DNA from: Lepidurus packardi
Taxonomy: Eukaryota; Arthropoda; Branchiopoda; Notostraca; Triopsidae
Reading direction: 5' to 3'
Assembly (NCBI GenBank): GCA_023053545.1
Contig: JAKZAN010000005.1
Span: forward strand, 12,462,001-12,526,000
DNA length: 64,000 bases
Below, piece by piece: positions 23,801 to 35,332 of this stretch. Position 1 is the stretch's first letter. The number at the start of each line of letters is the position of its first letter. Position numbers and translations under genes: made by a program. The notes under the pieces are model-generated. The model was not told where the DNA came from, did no database searches, and saw only the letters and a program-made list of their open reading frames with translations.

Positions 23801-25453
23801 CCTATATCTACACATGTACTTACGTCTACAAAAACAAACATGTATAATTGATACTTGACATACACATTTTAAAGTATGTATACGAAATCTAGGTACATGT
23901 ACGTACTTCTATGGAAGACATCATGTACCTAAACTATGTACATATATGGGAAAGTACCATGTACGAATACAACATGGATGTCATGTACTATTATCTGTAA
24001 GAATAATAGGTACATCGTACAACATGTACGTTGGTAGTTCATATGTGTAGACTGGCTACGTGCACAGTACATATAGTGTAGCTATACACGTACTCTAACG
24101 TACCGGATATTTCCACAGGTACTTACGTCTGCAAAAACCAACAATTGTATAGGAACGCAACAATTGATACTTTTACATACACATTTTCGAGTATGTATAC
24201 GAAAACTAAGTACATATCTATGTACTCTATGTACGTACTATGAAACCTATGTACGTACCTCTATGAAAGATGAACGTTTGGACATGGTTGCTTGCGGAGT
24301 AGGCGTCCTGTCTTCAAAATCAGGTTCTTCTTTGGTTTCTTTCTTAACGTTGACCGGTTCACCAGCTTTGGCCAGTATCGGCAACCTATAAAAACCACTA
24401 TTTTTTGAAAAAACCCCAACGACACATTGACTGAAACACGGAGAGGCAACAAATACGTGCAAATGAAGCCAAAAACCCGATAACGGAACTAAAGAGATGA
24501 CGTGGGGTGAAATAATAACTCAAATTGCTGGCAAATATTGCGAGTGCTGTGGACGTTAAGAGCCCCACCTGGGTGGCCTTTTAGCCATGGGAGAAACTAT
24601 GGGCAGCTTCCTTTTGCCACTACTGTAGTTTCCATGTTTCAAAAAATAAAGTAAGTGCCGTTAAAATAACTGTGTTTCTGCTTCAAATTCCTCCAAAAAA
24701 CCGTCTTAAACACAAAGTACTTGCCTGAAAAGTTTTCCTTTGGTAGCACTATTTGAAAATAGACCAACATTACTCAACTAATTCAGAAACTTCAAGTTTT
24801 CAACTAATTCAAAAACTTCAAGAAATTCAGCTTCTAATCCGAAAAAAAATCACACGATTTAAACCTTATTTTCTTCTTCATTTAGCACAAAATTAGTGAA
24901 TATCGTCACGTTTAGAAAGCACGCAAACGTTTTAAAACTATTTTTATAAATTCTTATCAAGCTTCCAAACTGGTTTAAAGTAAAGATTATTCAATACTTT
25001 TTTTATCTCGCGCTTATCTTGTTCTTCTTGCCTGTACCTGCTCTTTCCTTTCGACGTTTTATCGTCGAATTGAGGCGAATCTTGTGTACTTCCGGATTCC
25101 TCTTCAATAGGTTGCAACTGCGTGGGCCTGACGAACATACCATGGCTGTCTTTACACTAAAAGTGATCAAAATTCATAGGTAAGTTTTTCTTTTTTTTAA
25201 TATTTTTAATTTATTTTTTTATGGTTTAATTTTTGAAAATTAAGAGTCTCACCGAAAAGTAAGTTTTGCCCATGACAGTGCCATTATTCTTTCCTTTAGA
25301 CAGGTCCAGAATCACTCCCACCCATTTGCCAGGACTGAACAGGGTTGTACCCACGTACGCAACTTTTCCGTGCAATTGCTCATCTTTTCCCAAAATTAAA
25401 ACGCGTTGGCCAACTTTCAGTGGTTTGTCTCCTTTCCCTGGCGTTTCTGCCAT
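17860..25453 (-). CDS. DCTN1: Dynactin subunit 1 (p150-Glued)
   Basis: Largest dynactin subunit; binds microtubules and dynein for minus-end transport. Fifteen exons on the minus strand: 25453-25253, 25156-25038, 24385-24259, 23091-22678, 22611-22436, 22314-21948, 21283-20218, 19717-19524, 19439-19335, 19275-18978, 18820-18776, 18694-18552, 18479-18258, 18161-18075, 18000-17860. They total 3705 nt (1234 aa, near Drosophila Glued and human). The CAP-Gly domain is at about residues 13-80 ([22 protein letters not shown]). A Ser/Pro linker is followed by coiled coil 1 (about 150-460), the globular ICD ([19 protein letters not shown]-type blocks), coiled coil 2 and a conserved tail. The exon ending at 22678 uses a GC donor (aag|gcaaat), supported by the family motif [12 protein letters not shown]. 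Head to head with slimb. Confidence 0.96.
19840..19904. repeat. 18-bp perfect inverted repeat (hairpin) in DCTN1 intron
   Basis: aaagtctaccgttagcgg at 19840-19857 is the exact reverse complement of 19887-19904, with a 29-nt loop. It lies in the intron between DCTN1 exons 7 and 8, beside an ATTCGAT-type satellite. Confidence 0.9.
19925..20085. repeat. AT-rich satellite of atattcgatcatac units
   Basis: Degenerate tandem copies built on atattcgatcatac and acatatcgaataaatataa, unit about 50 bp, in a DCTN1 intron. Confidence 0.75.
21322..21930. repeat. 281-bp tandem duplication with TTAGG-like stretch
   Basis: Two copies of a 281-bp unit (gagcaaaatggcgct at 21327 and 21608) in the intron between DCTN1 exons 6 and 7. 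Each contains an internal inverted repeat (cccacgaa with ttcgtggg), gtgtgc/gcacac ends and a short run of GGTTA/GTTACG, close to the TTAGG telomere repeat. Confidence 0.85.
23110..24258. repeat. GTAC-palindrome-rich intron with 300-bp tandem duplication
   Basis: DCTN1 intron 3 (23092-24258) is saturated with gtac, tacatgta and acgtac palindromes. Within it, a block starting near 23632 is repeated near 23935 (about 300 bp offset, about 90 percent identical by eye). Confidence 0.8.
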
Positions 25454-26127
25454 GGCTACTGCTCACTAAATGAATTAATTTATTAATTTATTAAACAAAT
25501 TTCCCATTGATTGGATTGAAGTCAGATTCTATAATTAAAGACCTCTACCGTATCTTAATTCGCAACTTGTGCAATGCTGAATGATGATTAACTGTTATTG
25601 TTAAGTCGTAATTAATCGCGTACCATAATATAATTTATTTCCGAATTAAAATGTTATTTTCCGCTGATTTTAATGTAGATTACGAGAATCTTAGCGCCGT
25701 TTTATCTTTAAACTACAAGTAATGGAACCTGAATTATTAACACAAATTAATATTAGACAATTGATGTAACTTACCATGCAAAAATAATACAATTTAGGTC
25801 AAAATCTCCCGAAACTATTCACAACCACAACAAGGCTAAAGTCTGGACGATATATTAAGCTGTTGTCACAGCTAACAACACATGAACCGATGGGTGGGAC
25901 TTGGAAAAGTCGGGTCATAAACGGCGAATCGGTGCCATACCAGGTTCAGTTCTTAAGGCTAGTGCTGTTATGACGTCACGGGCCTTTTCCCGTTCGTTGT
26001 TCTGCGAAAGTCAGCCCCCTTGGACTGAACGTGACGTGACGTTGTATGCGCAACTGACATCACAGCCCTGCTTTCTCAGGGCCTAGGAGGTATAATTGCC
26101 CAGTTTTTAGTAATTGTGAAGACGCAA
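25454..26127. promoter_or_regulatory. Divergent intergenic region DCTN1 / slimb
   Basis: 674 bp between the two divergent start codons. It must contain both promoters or 5' UTR exons. An acceptor-like gagcag just before the DCTN1 ATG suggests a 5' UTR intron there. The part near slimb is GC-richer with several tgacgt motifs (CRE-like cores, about 25970-26040). Regulatory role inferred only. Confidence 0.45.
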
Positions 26128-29100
26128 ATGGAAACAGACAAGATCTTGGACGAGCGAATACCTAGTCCACAGGTAAAGTTAAAAAATCTCGCTTCATTTG
26201 CATAGCCAGTGCCCAAATTGACCGTTTTGGTGTGGGTTCCCTTGTTGGGCAGCCATCTTCTCCGTGCTCTGTAGCGTAAGCTTCCCGTTTTTCCAGGTCA
26301 CGTTAACCTACATACTCAGAAAACTGCCATTTCCCCCTCTTTCTGGCTCGGAATTCGTGGCTTTTACCACCTGTGAACCTGTGAACTAAATTCATTTCTT
26401 TTTTAATGTTGTGTTTCATTTTTTGGCAGGCATGTGGAACTACCAGCCTAACAGATGGGTCCTTATCGTCCCTCTCGTTGGCTCTCCCGAAAACATTAAG
26501 ACCCAACAGAGAGCCAACTTCTTCAAGGTATCTGGAAGAAAAGGAAAATTGCCTTCGCTGCTTTGATGGATGGCCCGAACAAGACCAAGTCGACTTTGTA
26601 GAACAACTACTCTCCCGTATGTGCCATTACCAACACGGCAACATCAACACGTATCTCCAGCCCATGTTACAGCGGGATTTCATATCCTTACTCCCAAGTA
26701 ATGTTCCCTACTTTACCAAACTTTGATTAAGCCCCAAAGGAATCAAAGTTTTCAAGAACAGGAAATGTCTTGGGAATGTCTTTAAATCCCATTTTTTTGT
26801 CTGCTTTGTATAGAAAAAGGCTTGGATCATGTGGCGGAAAACATTTTGTCTTTCTTGGACGATGCGTCTTTGCGAGCGGCCGAATTGGTGTGCAAAGAAT
26901 GGCACCGAGTAATCGCCGAAGGCATGTTATGGAAGAAACTAATTGAGCGCAAAGTGCGCACAGACGCTTTATGGAGGGGCCTTAGCGAGCGACGAGGCTG
27001 GGCGCAGTATTTATTCAAGCCTCGACCTGGCGAACCTATGCCTGACCACACTTTTTACCGCAAACTGTATCCTAAGATTATTAAAGACATAGAAGTAAGG
27101 AACCTTGAAGCTCAAGCTCAAACCTTGATCACAAGAGCTCGTATTCTGGAAAGTTTATTCTGAAATTTCTGTTTATTTTTGTTTATTTCTGTTTATTAAA
27201 AAAAAACAGAAATAAACAAAAATAAACAGAAATTTCAAAATAAACTTTTCTTTCTTTTTTTTTGTTTCTGTTTATTATATATTTATATTCTGTTTATTTG
27301 TTTTGTTTATTTCTGTTATTTTATTATTGTTATTATTTATTTTATTTTTTTTTATTTATTTTATTTATTTTATTATTGCTATTATTTGTTATTTTATTAT
27401 TAAAGACATAGAAGTAAGGAACCTTGAAGCTCAAGCTCAAACCTTGATCACAAGAGCTTGTATTCTGGAAAGTTTATTCTGAAAAAAAAAAAAAAAAAGT
27501 TTATTCTGAAATTTCTGTTTATTTTTGTTTATTTCTGTTTATTATATATTTATATTCTGTTTATTTGTTTTGTTTATTTCTGTTATTTTATTATTGTTAT
27601 TATTTATTTATTTTTTTATTGTTATTATTTGTTATTTTATTATTATTTTTTATTTTTTTTTAAATTTCTGTTTATTTTATATTTATATTCTGTTTATTTG
27701 TTTTCTTTATTTCTGTTATTTTATTATTGTTATTATTTATTTTTTTTTTTATTTTTTGTTTATTTGTTTTGTTTATTTCTGTTATTTTATTATTGTTATT
27801 ATTTATTTATTTTTTTATTGTTATTATTTGTTATTTTATTACTTTTTTTTTTATTTATTTTATTATTGTTATTATTGGTTATTTTTGTTTATTTCTGTTA
27901 TTTTATTATTATTGTTTATTTTTTGTTTATTTCGGTTTATTTTGAAAGTTTATTCTGGGAAGTGTATTCTGAAATGACTAATTGTGTTTTTTTTTTTTTT
28001 TTTTTTTTTTTTTCTTCCCCAGAGTATTGAAAACAATTGGCGTTGTGGGCGCCATTCTTTACAACGTATCAACTGTCGCTCAGAGAACTCGAAAGGCGTC
28101 TATTGCTTGCAGTATGACGACCAACGTATTGTTTCGGGTTTACGGGACAATACGATCAAAGTTTGGGATCGACACAGCCTGCAGTGCACCAAAGTCCTCA
28201 CAGGCCACACGGGTTCAGTGCTTTGTTTGCAGTACGATGACCGAGTCATTATTTCCGGTTCGTCGGATTCCACCGTCCGAGTATGGGACCTGGTGACTGG
28301 CGAGCTGGTCAATACCCTTATTCACCATTGCGAGGCTGTTCTGCATCTCAGGTTTGCCCATGGTCTCATGGTCACATGTTCCAAGGTAAATAAAAAAAAA
28401 ATAAAAAAAAAATTAGATTGCATCAAAACTTTCTCAAATTTTCCAACTGTTATGCCTGACATCACACATCTATTACCCTACTTTGCGTATGCTATAAATT
28501 CATTTCATGACTTTTTTTTTTTTTTTTTTTTTTTTTTTACCAATCTTGTCTATGCACCTTAAAAACCCTTATAAACTGACGAAGAAGTACTTGTACATTT
28601 TTTTTTAATTTTTTAAAATTTATTTAGGCGTAGGCTTATGCCTATTGCCTTTACCTGAACATTTACAAACTTGTAAATTTACGAAGAAGCTTAAAAGAGT
28701 CTCTAAAAGGGCTGAAAGTTACCCTAAAAGAGCGCAAAAGTGATCCTAAACAGTAAATTTTTTTTTTTTTTTATCTTTTTTTTTTTTTTATTTCAGTCAT
28801 TTTTGTGATCCTAAACAGTAATAACACTATGTAAAAGCATTGAAACATCACTTGAATGCTTTTTAATGCCAAAAAATGTAATTTTCAATAACTTTTGAAA
28901 GTTATTGAAAAGCTAGTCAAAAGTTAGTTAAAAACCATATCAAGTTAGAAGGTCTTGAGTCAGGTCAAGGTCTTGTGACGGATATTCAACGGGTATGAGA
29001 CAGTTAGAAGCTTAGGACTAGTCGTTTGGGACTAGTTCCAAGTTTAGTTAGGGTCTTTGCGAAGGATTTGTTCTAAAATGTTGTGTTTTTGGCCCTCTAG

Positions 29101-31777
29101 GATCGTTCCATTGCCGTCTGGGACATGGTTTCCCCTACGGAGATCAACCTACGTCGCGTTTTAGTCGGTCACCGCGCTGCGGTGAATGTGGTGGACTTTG
29201 ATGAGAAGTACATCGTCTCCGCCTCGGGCGACCGTACCATCAAAGTCTGGTCGACTTCCACTTGCGAGTTTGTGCGCACGCTCAACGGCCACAAACGCGG
29301 CATTGCGTGCCTACAGTACCGGGATCGGCTCGTGGTATCGGGCTCGTCTGATAATTCGATCCGATTATGGGATATTGAATGTGGCGCATGCATCCGCGTC
29401 CTTGAAGGACACGAGGAACTCGTGCGATGCATCCGCTTCGACAACAAAAGGATCGTCTCAGGCGCCTATGACGGCAAAATCAAAGTATGGGATTTAGCTG
29501 CCGCCCTTGACCCTCGTGCACCTGCTGGTACCCTCTGCCTAAGAACTTTAGTGGTAAGAATCCCTTTTCTATGACCTATTTTCGATTTTTTCCGAATTAT
29601 TTTTATTTTTTTATTATTTTTATTAGATTTTTTTTTATTTTTATTAGATTTTTTTTATTGTTTATGAAACCGTCGATATTTTTCTTTATTTTAGAATTTG
29701 ATTTAATTTCGCACTTCTCGATTTTTTTTAAAAAAAAAAATTGAATTTCTAAGTTTTTTAGGATTTTATTTAAATTCGTACTTCCAGATTATTAAGTATT
29801 TTTAGATTTTTTTTTTGTTCCTTGGATATTTTTCTTTGTTTTAGGATTTTCGTTAATTTTCTACTTTTATTTTTTTATTATTATTTTTTGGATTTTTTTT
29901 TAATTCTAAATATTTTAAAATGTTTTTCCTGAATTTTTAATTATTTATTATTTTTTTTAATGAAACTATTTCAGATTTTTATCTCTTATTTTCAGATATA
30001 TTTAGGACATTCATTTCTGAATTTTCTTGTATTATTTTATTTAAATTCGTACTTCTCGATTAAAAAAAAACGAATTTCTAAGTATTTTTACATTTTGTTT
30101 GTTCCTTTGATATTTTTCTTTGTTTTAGAATTTTCGTTAATTTTGTACTTCTATTTTTTTATTAATATTTTTTTTTTATTTTTTTGAATTCTAAATATTT
30201 TTAAATGTTTTTCCTGAATTTTTAATTTTTTTTTTTATGAAAGTATTTCAGATTTTTATCTCTTATTTTCAGATCTATTTAGGACATTCATTTCTGAATT
30301 TTCTTGTATTATTTTATTTAAATTCGTACTTCTCGATTTAAAAAAAAACAACGAATTTCTAAGTATTTTTAGATTTTTTTTTCCTTTGATATTTTTCTTT
30401 GGTTTAGGATTTGCGTTAATTTTGTACTTCTATTTTTTTATTATTATTTTTTCAGATTTTTTTTTAATTCTAAATATTTTTACATGTTTTCCTGAATTTT
30501 TTTTTTTTTTATGAAACTATTTCAGATTTTTATTTCTTATTTTCGGATCTATTTAGGACATTCATTTCTGAATTTTCTTGTATTATTTTATTTATATTCG
30601 TACTTCTCGATTTAAAAAAACGAATTTCTAAGTATTTTTAGATTTTGTTTGTTCCTTGTATATTTTTCTTTTTTTAATATTTTCGTTAATTTTGTACTTC
30701 TATTTTTTTTATTATTATTTTTTTAGATTTTTTTTAATTCTAAATATTTTTAAATGTTTTTCCTGAATTTTTAATTATTAATTATTTTTTTTTTTAATGA
30801 AACTATTTCAGATTTTTTTCTCTTATTTTCGGATCTATTTAGGACATTCATTTCTGAATTTTCTTGTATTATTTTCTTGTATTAAAAAAACGAATTTCTA
30901 AGTATTTTTTGTTTTCCTTTGATATTTTTCTTTGTTTTAGGATTTTAGTTAATTTTGTACTTTTATTTTTTTATTATTATTGTTTTGATTTTTTTTTATT
31001 CTAAATAAATTAAAAAAGAGTCTCGTGCTCTACCGACCGAGCTAGCCGGGCAATTCTAAATATTTTTTAATGTTTTTCCTGAATTTTTAATTTTTTTTTT
31101 TTTTTTTGGATGAAACTATTTCCGATTTTTATCTCTTATTTTCGGATCTATTTAGGACATTCATTTCTGAATTATCTTGTCAGTGCGTGGATGTATTATT
31201 TTATTTAAATTCGTACTTCTCGATTTAAAAAAATGAATTTTTAAGTATTTTTAGATTTTTTTTTGTTCCTTTGATATTTTTCTTTGTTTTAGAATTTTCC
31301 TGAATTTTGTACTGCTATTTTTTTATTATTATTTTTTAGATTTTTTTGATTTTTAAATATTTTTACATGTTTTTCCTAAATTTTTAATTATTTTTTTATT
31401 TTATTTTGATGAAACTATTTCAGATTTTTATCTCTTATTTTCGGATCTATTTAGCACATTCATTTCTGAATTTTCTTGTCGTGTCGTAATTAATTATTTT
31501 ATTCCATTATTTTATTTTATTAGTTTAAAAAAAAAATCGAAAATTTTTCGATTTTTGCGTATAAAGATCGGACAGTGCTAATGTTTTTTTTTTTTTTTTT
31601 CTTTTTTTTTTTTAGGAACACACGGGTCGCGTGTTCCGGCTACAGTTCGACGAGTTTCAAATAGTTAGTAGTTCTCATGACGATACAATCTTAATATGGG
31701 ATTTCTTAAATTGTGGACCGGCTCCGGATGGCTCCAAGCTTTCTCCTCAACGCACCTATACCTACGTCTCGAAGTAA
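26128..31777 (+). CDS. slmb: Beta-TrCP / Slimb F-box WD40 ubiquitin-ligase subunit
   Basis: Substrate receptor of the SCF ubiquitin ligase; recognises phosphodegrons such as those of beta-catenin and Ci/Gli. Exons: 26128-26172, 26430-26697, 26814-27094, 28023-28385, 29101-29553, 31616-31777 (1572 nt, 523 aa). Domains in order: a dimerisation (D) domain at about residues 50-90 ([15 protein letters not shown]), the F-box at about 105-145 ([26 protein letters not shown]), and seven WD40 repeats from about 200 ([48 protein letters not shown]). It ends RTYTYVSK. Sequence is very close to the vertebrate and fly family from the D-domain on; the N-terminal 45 residues are not conserved. Introns 3 and 5 carry large arrays and intron 5 is 2062 bp. 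Confidence 0.97.
27077..27484. repeat. 319-bp duplication carrying slimb exon 3 end and splice donor
   Basis: The segment from 27077, covering the last 18 coding bases of exon 3, its gaagtaagg donor and about 70 bp of intron, recurs from 27396 with one substitution. The second copy is an exon remnant with an intact decoy donor inside the intron. Confidence 0.92.
27165..28012. repeat. T-rich low-complexity tandem array in slimb intron 3
   Basis: Repeats of tttctgttattttattattgttatt and similar, ending in a long T tract before the exon at 28023. A perfect inverted repeat of the tttctgtttatttttgttta type lies near 27166-27235. Confidence 0.8.
29600..31560. repeat. About 280-bp tandem array in slimb intron 5
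   Basis: About six diverged copies of an AT-rich unit marked by atttaggacattcatttctg, with further blocks gaaactatttcagattttt and aaattcgtacttctcgatt. The markers begin near 30002, 30290, 30551, 30837, 31151 and 31449. Confidence 0.88.
31007..31052 (-). pseudogene. tRNA-Lys 5' half inserted in slimb intron 5
   Basis: Read on the minus strand from 31051, the sequence starts GCCCGGCTAGCTCGGTCGG and continues TAGAGCACGAGACTCTT. This matches the acceptor-stem 5' strand, D arm (A box tagctcggtcgg) and anticodon stem-loop start of a eukaryotic tRNA-Lys with anticodon CTT. It stops in the anticodon loop; the 3' half is absent. The 46-bp insert is flanked by attctaaat at 30998-31006 and 31053-31061, looking like a 9-bp target-site duplication, and none of the other array copies has it. 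Confidence 0.8.
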
Positions 31778-31783
31778 AAATTC

Positions 31784-31829
<46 letters not shown>

Positions 31830-33351
31830 GGACTCTAATTGATTTCTGGTTTCTTTCTTGTAGTAGTGATTGATGGATCCTTTATTGGAGGCGGGGGAGC
31901 AATATCTGAGCATTTGCATTCCATGATTTTTTGAATTTTTTAACATGAAGGCAAAGCTAAAAGAGTAATAGAGCTTGGGGGCGAGGAAAACTCTTCGAGG
32001 TTGTGACCGGACCAAGTAACAAAGGTGTGAAAATCAGTGCGTGGACGTGATGTATTAGCGAGACGTGTCGTGGTTGGATTAGTAAATTAATTTTTTATTA
32101 TTCTTATTCCGGGTGTGAGTTTTTTTTTTCCCCCCATTGCGTGTAATTACTTCATTCGGTGTGGAATTGATCCGGCTTGTTTGTGTGGAGTGTAAAAAGT
32201 TCCCAAATTCTGCCGAATTTTTTTGAGTTTTTTGATCGTGTAGGCAAAAAAAGAAAGAAATTTTGGCGAAGTAACTAGAGTTTTAAAAAAAAAATTTCCG
32301 CTCAGTGTCTCACGCTCAGCTTTAGTGTCTGAGATTATTTTTAGTTCTTTTTCATAGACAAGATTCTCCGTATGAATTTACTTCTCATTGGTTTTCTCCT
32401 CCTCGAATAATTGTGTATAATAGTTCATCACTCACTTTTGCATTGCGGTATTGGAGGGAGATTCACATTACATGGAGTAATTGTAACTGACACGTCTTTT
32501 TATTGTTAAAACGCGGAAAGGTATGTTATGCATGCGGTTTGCGGTTTGCAGTGTTATGTAGCATAAAGGGGCGTGTTCTGAGGTGGTTATTAAGGCTTTA
32601 CTATCTTACTATATAAAAAGACAAAAAGGATGCCAAGGAAATTACTATTTTATAATTATTTAGGGAACGTTTAATCATGTATAATGTGCTTTGATAAATT
32701 GGGAAATTAAATGGAGGCCGGGATACATTATTTAGGTTGACCCAACCCGCCAGACGAGTTTCAAATGGGACCAATCCGGGAAGAACAACAAAGCGGGTTC
32801 AGGATGCGAGTTCTAAAAGTGACTTGTATAATATACGATATACTGTGTCAATAAATTTTCCAGGTAGTTTCTCAGTGAATAGAGCTTATTTTTCTGCGGA
32901 GAAGGATCGTAAACTTAGTTTGGAGGACAGCTTCTTTTGACGTCGTAGATTAGCTTCTTTTGCCATGCAAATTAATTGAGTGTACGTTAGCTCAATGTAC
33001 ATTTAACTAGTTAACGAGTGTGCTGTTAATCAAGTTACGTGCAGTTTGAAAACATTGCTTTTTGTTAAAATAAATACGCCGTTGTTTAGCGTAGCTGTGT
33101 CTAGAATTGTTATTTGAATTGTTATCGGATTAATGTTGTAGCAATCTAGAATCCGCACAGGTTGGCGACTCGGTACTTTCCAAACCGACGAGCTTTAACC
33201 CGCTTCATTTTCCTTCGCCTTTTACCCATAGCCTAACGGTAGTATGTCAGCGCGCGAGTTTCAAATGTGTATTTATTATTTTATTGTATTTGTATTTGTC
33301 ATTAGGTCTCGGCATAATACAAACTTAGAATGCACTGTAATATCAAAGTAA
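31778..33351. other. Spacer between slimb and the FkbM-type gene
   Basis: Convergent intergenic region holding the slimb 3' UTR. Besides the LTR-like stretch listed separately, I see only poly-A/T tracts and short unsupported open frames (for example 32737-32940). Confidence 0.5.
32552..33159 (+). mobile_element. Possible solo LTR or LTR-retroelement remnant
   Basis: A 608-bp stretch beginning tgttatgta and ending ccgcaca has TG...CA ends, a tatataaaaag box near 32612 and aaaataaa near 33066. It is followed 3 bp later by tggcgactcggtac (33163), which resembles a Ty3-type primer-binding site. No gag-pol coding sequence and no second LTR are visible. Boundaries are guesses. Confidence 0.3.
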
Positions 33352-34471
33352 TTAGTTTTTCACAAAGATGTAGTCTTTCACTAGGTCTTGTGCATGAAGG
33401 AGTTGCGCTACACGGTAATGGTGATCTTTCATAAACGTTTCCATGGCTTCTGGTTGTTCTAGATCCGAATTCAACCCAAATTCCACTGACAAAGTCTAGA
33501 CAATTTGAATAATAATCCATGCACAGAAAGGATGAAAAGGACTACTTTGATGTTGACTCTTTCCCAAGGAATCGAGCGTAGGATGTCAAACTCGGCGCCT
33601 TCTACGTCCAAACTAAAGTAGTCGAATTGTGTATCTTGCATGTCCAAGGCACGCAATATGGAATAAAGTGGGAAACACTGGATTTCCATTTCAGGATAAT
33701 GGGATTTCGGGTCGCTTTCTTTAACGGCTTTACTAAAAACGTGCTGCGCTCTGAACCGTAACTACACATTCAAAATAGATGTTCATTTTATGATGATGTT
33801 TAGATGTTCATCAATACATTAAGCTTAGTCCACACATACCTTCTTAGGAAATTTTGAGCTGATACCAGCAGCTACAACCCAAGCGCGACGGTTTTTGGAA
33901 AGTATCTTTTGCCATTGCTTTGGAATGGGTTCAATTAGAACACCATGCCAATTTAGAAACCTTTCCAAGTACAAAGTATTGGAATATAACTCGCCATCGA
34001 ATGCGCCCGATTCGATATAGAACCCGTCTTTCTAGATAGAATCAAGCCACGATACACTCAAACTTGCTGAACCTTCCTATTGTAGATTACTTTATTATCC
34101 AAGATTTGTAATATTTGCTGAGTTTGTCCTCCTTGAGAGTTGAAAAGTGTGCGCGGACTGGTCAAATGCAGGTGTTTGGTACTGGGTGGGTACACGAATT
34201 TGGTACGGATGATCTCTATCAAGCATTCGTCATCCTGTCTCACTTCCACTGTATTTATGTACTCTACTCAAACATTAAATTCGGTTTAGTGTTTTTGATG
34301 AAGCGTTATATTAGAACACGAACCGAGCGTGCAATTAATTGGTTTCTTTGTTCCTAAAGCTCTCGATTCCTGGCTTGCATAGGATCTTGTAGATAACACA
34401 TTATAAAAGATAAAGACGCCAGCCATCGTAAACACAGAAATCACGAGATACTTATGTGGGAACTGGCGCAT
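33352..34471 (-). CDS. FkbM-family methyltransferase-like type II membrane protein
   Basis: Exons on the minus strand: 34471-34324, 34248-34091, 34031-33840, 33761-33546, 33495-33352 (858 nt, 285 aa). The first junction (donor ctcg|gttcgt) is the least certain; the others are standard. An N-terminal signal anchor (LVISVFTMAGVFIFYNVLS) precedes a FkbM-type SAM-dependent methyltransferase domain. Its visible motifs are FYIESGAFDGELYSNT with GVLIEP (SAM pocket) and FDYFSLDVEGAEFDILRSIPW. It ends LVKDYIFVKN. Arthropod genomes carry many such Star-like/FkbM paralogues; substrate unknown. Likely a luminal, secretory-pathway enzyme. Confidence 0.85.
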
Positions 34472-34787
34472 GTTAAAATCGTTAAAATACAATAAAGCCA
34501 GAAATTACTCCAGTAATTTGAAGATATATGTTAAAATACAACGTCTTGCTTCGACGTTAAAACCCGCACTATACTGCAATTTTGTCCGTTGTTAAATCTT
34601 TTCATCGAAGCTAAAACGTTGCATTAGAATAGCAGGACAGCAGCTGTTTTCAAAGTATAGAAAATGCATTCACGTAGTTAAGTGTATTTCATTCATGGAC
34701 ATCTATGCTTTGGAAACGCATTACTTTGTTATTAGTTTATTGCATGTGGTAAAAGAATAAACAGTATTAGAGCCTTCCATTCCAGAT

Positions 34788-35021
34788 GTCATTATACAGC
34801 AGTTTCTCGAATTGTATCGCGCTACGTATTCCACGTTGCACCCTGTTCTAAAACTTAAACCGGAAGGATCAACACTTCATCAAAAAATGCTGCTTTACTT
34901 CCAGGTTCATTTGCATCATTTTGCCAATTATTTTGATCGCAGCCCGCAACAATGCTGCAGCGAAACTGAAATTGGATGGTCCAAGTCATTTTCGAAATGG
35001 ACAATGGGATCTGTATTAACA
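34788..35021 (+). other. Orphan exon-like open frame
   Basis: A strong acceptor (ccttccattccag) is followed by 78 open codons (VIIQQFLELYRATYSTLHP through GWSKSFSKWTMGS) and then a good donor (acaa|gtacgt). No partner exons were found on either side and I do not recognise the protein. It may be a stray exon of a lost or transposed gene, or chance. The rest of 34472-35332 contains nothing else I can support; it must include the promoters of the divergent FkbM-type and MMS19 genes. Confidence 0.35.
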
Positions 35022-35332
35022 AGTACGTATCCGCTTCATTTGTACTATACGGTCCATTGAAAAATGGCATAGGAAAATCCCGACAGTCTAATTTCTTTAT
35101 TAATCTTTCCATTTTATGAATATTTCTTACTGTTCTATTTATTCACAATCGGGCAATCCATACTAATTAGAACTCTACTTGAGCTAACCCGTTTTATCCT
35201 AAGTTTAGAAAAGAAAAGAAAATGAATTTTTCCTATTGAATTGTGCGCCATGGTAACTAGCGCCAAACATTCGGCGTAACTCTACACTAAAACAGCTGGT
35301 GTTTGCGAACACCACGTGCCTTTGGAACGGTG

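Noticed and set aside
27458-28030. Phe/Tyr/Leu-rich hydrophobic open frames resembling membrane proteins
   Set aside because: Low-complexity translation of a T-rich array in slimb intron 3.
32737-32940. 67-codon open frame
   Set aside because: No recognisable protein, no homology clue and it overlaps the LTR-like stretch.
33220-33276. tRNA-like stretch (tagcctaacgg A box, gagtttcaaat)
   Set aside because: The B box is degenerate and no cloverleaf of normal length can be folded.
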